Source of the DNA: Acidobacteriota bacterium
Lineage (GTDB): Bacteria > Acidobacteriota > Thermoanaerobaculia > Thermoanaerobaculales > Sulfomarinibacteraceae
Length of the DNA: 46,128 nucleotides
Assembly (NCBI GenBank): GCA_024641545.1
Contig: JAHECW010000022.1
Location: 1 to 46,128, forward strand
Direction of reading: 5' to 3'
Under the pieces are notes generated by a model that was not told the origin of the DNA, did not search any database, and was given only the letters and a program-made list of their open reading frames with translations. Shown piece by piece: positions 43,517 to 46,128 of the stretch. The position numbers and the translations under genes were made by a program. Within the stretch, counting starts at the first letter, position 1. The number at the start of each line of letters is the position of its first letter.

Positions 43517-45565
43517 TCAGGTCTCGGATAATCCGGTTCCACGGAATCGAACGACCTCGCCGCCGTCGCCCACAGCGACCACCTCGCCCGCGGCGCGGAG
43601 GGCATCGAGATGGGCCGCCTCGAAATCCCTCCGTTCGAGCGCACCGATGACGACAAAGTCGGCCCCGGCCTCGGCGACCGCGGCGATCACGGACTGCGGA
43701 TCTTCGGATCGGTAGATCCGGTCGACCAGACCGCGGCGGGCATCGGTCAGCGCGGTCGCTTCGTGGCCGCGCCAAACCAGTTCGTGGTTGGCCCAACCGA
43801 GGAAGGCCGGTACCCCCGAGGCCGACGAGATCCTGGCGTACTCGGTGTAGGCGCCGCCCACCGCCTCGACGATGGACACGCCGCGCGGTTGGGTTCGGAG
43901 GAACCGGACGATGGCCCGATCCCCGGCATCCATCCACGCCAGCCCGTCGACCCCCACCGTCCTCCCGGTGACCGGCTGAATCGCCATCCCGAGAACGTGG
44001 GGCAGGGCCAGGACGCACATGACGCCAAGCGCGAGCGAGCGCATTCGGGGCCGGGGAAAGCCGACCCGCAGCAGCGTGGGGAGCGCGATCGCGAGAACGA
44101 TCCACGCCTGGATGTAACACTTGAACACCGTGTTCATCCGATGGAGCTTCTCGCCGTAGGAATCGACCACGTAGACGACCTCGGGAACGAGCAGGAGAAA
44201 GACCCCGAGCGCAGCCAGAGCGATCCCCGGCCGCGAGAGCCAGCGATCCCCGGTCACCGCCGCGGCCACCAGCCCGACGAGGACCATCGCGAGCATCACC
44301 AGCGTCGGGCGTCCGCTCATCGCTGCCAGAACGAGGGTCGCCGCCACCACCGCGACCGCAACCGCCCGTCCCCGTCCATCGCCGCCGAGCATCCGACACG
44401 CGAGCACCCAGGCGGCGGCGGCGACCGGAATCAGGAGCGCGCCGCCCCAGAGCGCCAGCATCGCCGGTTCCGTCCACGCGGTAACGGTCCTGACGCCCTG
44501 GAAGGGCGGATGGAAGCTGAGATGGAACGGTACCGCGGCGAGCCAGCCCGCGACCGCGACGACCACGACCGCGACCCACCTCGTCCACCCCTCGCGATTC
44601 GGCCAGTGCCACACGCCGTCGCCGCAGAGAATCATCAACGCCGCGGCGACCAGCGTCGGCGGCATCGACCACGGATTCGCCGCCCAGGTGACACCGAAGA
44701 GAACCGATGTCCCGACAACCAGGCTGATCCGAGGACCCGTCCGACCGATCTGCCAGGCGAGCAGGACCGTCGCGAGGGCCAGGGGGATCGAGAGCAGGTG
44801 CGGGTGGAGATCGCCCAACCACAGGGTGAAGAGCGGCCACTCGGTGATGGTGTCCGGGACCTGGCGCGATGAATACCAGTAGTCGAAGTTGAAGATCGAT
44901 CGGTTCGCCATCAGCTGACGGAACCCGTCGACGGTGCCGGCGAAGAGCCCGAACGCCACCGAGAGCCATCCCGAGGCGCCGCTCCCACCGGCGCGGCGCC
45001 CGAGCGACCAGAGCAGGCAGGCCGTGAGCCCGCCGACCCCGGCGACGACGAGGTTGTAGGCGAAATCGGGTGGGATCTTGCTCAGCACCAGGGGCACGGT
45101 CCAGATCAGCGCACCCCAGTAGTAGTACGGCAGGGTCTCACCGGCGAGCCACATATCCGGTGGAGGGAAGCTCTCGGCGCGGAGCAGGGAGGAGAGGATC
45201 CCGAGATCCATGAGCTTCTCCTGGCCGACGATCTCGGGCCGCACGAACCGCAGCCACATCACCGCGGAGGCCGCCGCGAGAAAGACAAACTCGGCCTCCG
45301 CCAGCGACCGCCAGCTCGGCCGGTGGCGCCGGAGATCGACCGCGCCGACTGCGGAACAGCCGACCAGGACGCCGGCGCCGATCCACTGCCACCCCGCAAG
45401 ACCGGCGACTCCGGCCCACCAGGCAGGGAAGGCAACCAGCACCAACCCCAAGGTTCTGCCCACGGCCCAGCCCTCGCCGTCGGAAAACCCGAAGACCCGC
45501 ACCGCCAGGGTGCGGCCGCCGAGGGCCGGAAGCGTCACGAGGATGTAGAGCAGAAGAAGGCTCAT
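43517..45565 (-). CDS. DUF2298 (YYY) multi-pass membrane protein
   Basis: The 682-residue protein has about 14 hydrophobic segments. Its diagnostic motifs are SFPPPDMWLAGETLPYYYWG, the YYY-type start of the family, and FDYWYSSRQVPDTITEWP followed by GDLHPHLLSIPLA. These are the marks of DUF2298, a GT-C-like membrane family of unknown activity proposed to transfer sugar from a lipid carrier. A soluble domain (about 560-680) follows, with VIGALERRDFEAA and nearby segments. I place the start at the ATG at 45565 because TACAAT ends ten bases upstream and overlaps the alternative ATG at 45577. With the GT2 gene it could form a lipid-linked glycan pathway. Confidence 0.87.
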   Translation of the reverse strand: MSLLLLYILVTLPALGGRTLAVRVFGFSDGEGWAVGRTLGLVLVAFPAWWAGVAGLAGWQWIGAGVLVGCSAVGAVDLRRHRPSWRSLAEAEFVFLAAASAVMWLRFVRPEIVGQEKLMDLGILSSLLRAESFPPPDMWLAGETLPYYYWGALIWTVPLVLSKIPPDFAYNLVVAGVGGLTACLLWSLGRRAGGSGASGWLSVAFGLFAGTVDGFRQLMANRSIFNFDYWYSSRQVPDTITEWPLFTLWLGDLHPHLLSIPLALATVLLAWQIGRTGPRISLVVGTSVLFGVTWAANPWSMPPTLVAAALMILCGDGVWHWPNREGWTRWVAVVVVAVAGWLAAVPFHLSFHPPFQGVRTVTAWTEPAMLALWGGALLIPVAAAAWVLACRMLGGDGRGRAVAVAVVAATLVLAAMSGRPTLVMLAMVLVGLVAAAVTGDRWLSRPGIALAALGVFLLLVPEVVYVVDSYGEKLHRMNTVFKCYIQAWIVLAIALPTLLRVGFPRPRMRSLALGVMCVLALPHVLGMAIQPVTGRTVGVDGLAWMDAGDRAIVRFLRTQPRGVSIVEAVGGAYTEYARISSASGVPAFLGWANHELVWRGHEATALTDARRGLVDRIYRSEDPQSVIAAVAEAGADFVVIGALERRDFEAAHLDALRAAGEVVAVGDGGEVVRFRGTGLSET

Positions 45566-45575
45566 GCCTGTGGGC

Positions 45576-45581
45576 ATTGTA
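45576..45581 (-). promoter_or_regulatory. -10 box before the DUF2298 gene
   Basis: TACAAT lies ten bases before the ATG at 45565 and covers the alternative ATG at 45577. There is no Shine-Dalgarno in the gap. Confidence 0.35.
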
Positions 45582-45603
45582 GCGCGGAGAACCGCGCCGG
45601 AGA

Positions 45604-45999
45604 TCAGCGGGCGGATGCCAGATCATCCACGACGGCCCGGGCGAGCTCCGCTCCGAGCCGCAGGTAGGTCTCGATGCCGTCGCGGTCGATGCCGTCCTCG
45701 TGGACCCCGGCGGTCACCACGGTGACCTTGCCGAGCCGCGAGCACACCGCTTCGGCGATTGTTCTGGCGATCGGCTCCTCCTTGTGCGGCGGGATGGTCA
45801 GCACCGAGGTCGACGGCGAAAAACCGGTCGGGCCGCGACCCGGGGTCGGCACCGCGAGCACCACACACCCGACGTGGGGTCGTTCTCCCCCACCCACCGC
45901 CACGACAACGTCGTCGCCGATCTCACAGACCCGAGCGGTCAGCACCCGTCCGCCGGCATCATCGACCACTCGAACCACACGAAGGTCCTCCGAACTCAT
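45604..45999 (-). CDS. LpdD-like prenylated flavin chaperone domain protein (PAC_BAC family)
   Basis: The 131-residue protein matches the LpdD-type domain by its order of motifs: VVVAVGGGERPHVGCVVLA, STSVLTIPPHKEEPIARTIAEAV and VVTAGVHEDGIDRDGIE. Relatives assist UbiD-type decarboxylases that use prenylated flavin, but the family also occurs without a UbiD gene and none is in this window. The whole domain is present with no extra segments. It lies 38 bases before the DUF2298 gene on the same strand. The start at ATG 45999 has only a weak GGGG upstream. Family match is good, function here is unclear. Confidence 0.7.
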   Translation of the reverse strand: MSSEDLRVVRVVDDAGGRVLTARVCEIGDDVVVAVGGGERPHVGCVVLAVPTPGRGPTGFSPSTSVLTIPPHKEEPIARTIAEAVCSRLGKVTVVTAGVHEDGIDRDGIETYLRLGAELARAVVDDLASAR

Positions 46000-46128
46000 C
46001 GCCCCATCATGATCGAACCGGGTCGATTCGAAAAGCTCTGGCTTCGGCTCCGGTTCGGATCCCGCCGATGCCTCGGGTCGGCGGTCTGGCTACGAATCCC
46101 TCTCCCGCGCTCCCGATTGATAAGATCG

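Noticed and set aside
43610-44872. 420-codon plus-strand frame under the DUF2298 gene
   Set aside because: Composition is almost only R, D, P, G and H, typical of the opposite strand of a hydrophobic membrane protein.
46009-46128. open plus-strand frame running off the window end
   Set aside because: Forty Arg-rich codons with no ribosome site and no domain. TGATAAGAT at its end looks more like a -10 box for a gene beyond the window.
1-46128. tRNA, rRNA, CRISPR arrays, transposases, prophage genes
   Set aside because: Read through both strands I found no cloverleaf ending in CCA, no regular repeat-spacer series, and no DDE, integrase or phage protein. The window looks like stable chromosome.

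Overview
The window is a dense, GC-rich bacterial chromosome segment with 29 protein genes on both strands. I see no rRNA or tRNA gene, CRISPR array, insertion sequence or prophage. The gene content suggests an environmental Gram-negative bacterium: lipoproteins, an MltF-like lytic transglycosylase and AMIN domains, multiheme c-type cytochromes, a Ser/Thr kinase fused to TolB-like and TPR regions, and secreted proteases. Acidobacteriota (Thermoanaerobaculia or Holophagae-like) is my best guess. That is an inference from gene style, not from a marker gene.

Layout. 0.3-9 kb: a secreted Ntn hydrolase (+); an acyl-CoA ligase with a PlsC-type acyltransferase (-); a secreted M4 metalloprotease with an inserted PA domain (+); a DUF3365 heme lipoprotein (-); and a CAP-domain lipoprotein (-). 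9-12.7 kb: an ABC exporter operon with one ATPase and two ABC-2 permeases. 12.8-18.4 kb: a membrane PP2C/SpoIIE phosphatase divergent from a double-AMIN protein, then a SAM methyltransferase and a large secreted protein ending in a dockerin-like repeat. 18.5-27.3 kb: a run of minus-strand genes (alpha/beta hydrolase, SDR, GMC small subunit, GMC oxidoreductase, TPP enzyme, Ser/Thr kinase), several overlapping by 4-8 bases. 27.5-32.2 kb: one 1587-residue protein joining an acyl-CoA ligase, helical repeats, a kinase-like region and a GNAT acetyltransferase.

32.4-37.2 kb: an electron-transfer locus. A 1054-residue protein carries 23 CXXCH heme motifs plus a membrane cytochrome b. It is divergent from a NapC/NirT-like multiheme quinol dehydrogenase. 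This resembles in outline the CbcL and ImcH quinol oxidases of Geobacter, but with a far larger heme domain. 37.2-42.4 kb: a CoA-binding protein, a possible duplicated HEPN-like protein, an MltF-like transglycosylase with two solute-binding domains, and an orphan TM protein. 42.5-46 kb: a GT2 glycosyltransferase, a DUF2298 (YYY) membrane protein and an LpdD-like flavin chaperone.

Two themes stand out. Lipid activation and modification recur: two acyl-CoA ligases, PlsC, GMC, SDR, hydrolase and a GNAT fusion. Many first-in-operon genes have a TANNNT box 5-10 bases before the start codon and no Shine-Dalgarno, which suggests leaderless transcription. Genes with a Shine-Dalgarno and genes without coexist throughout.
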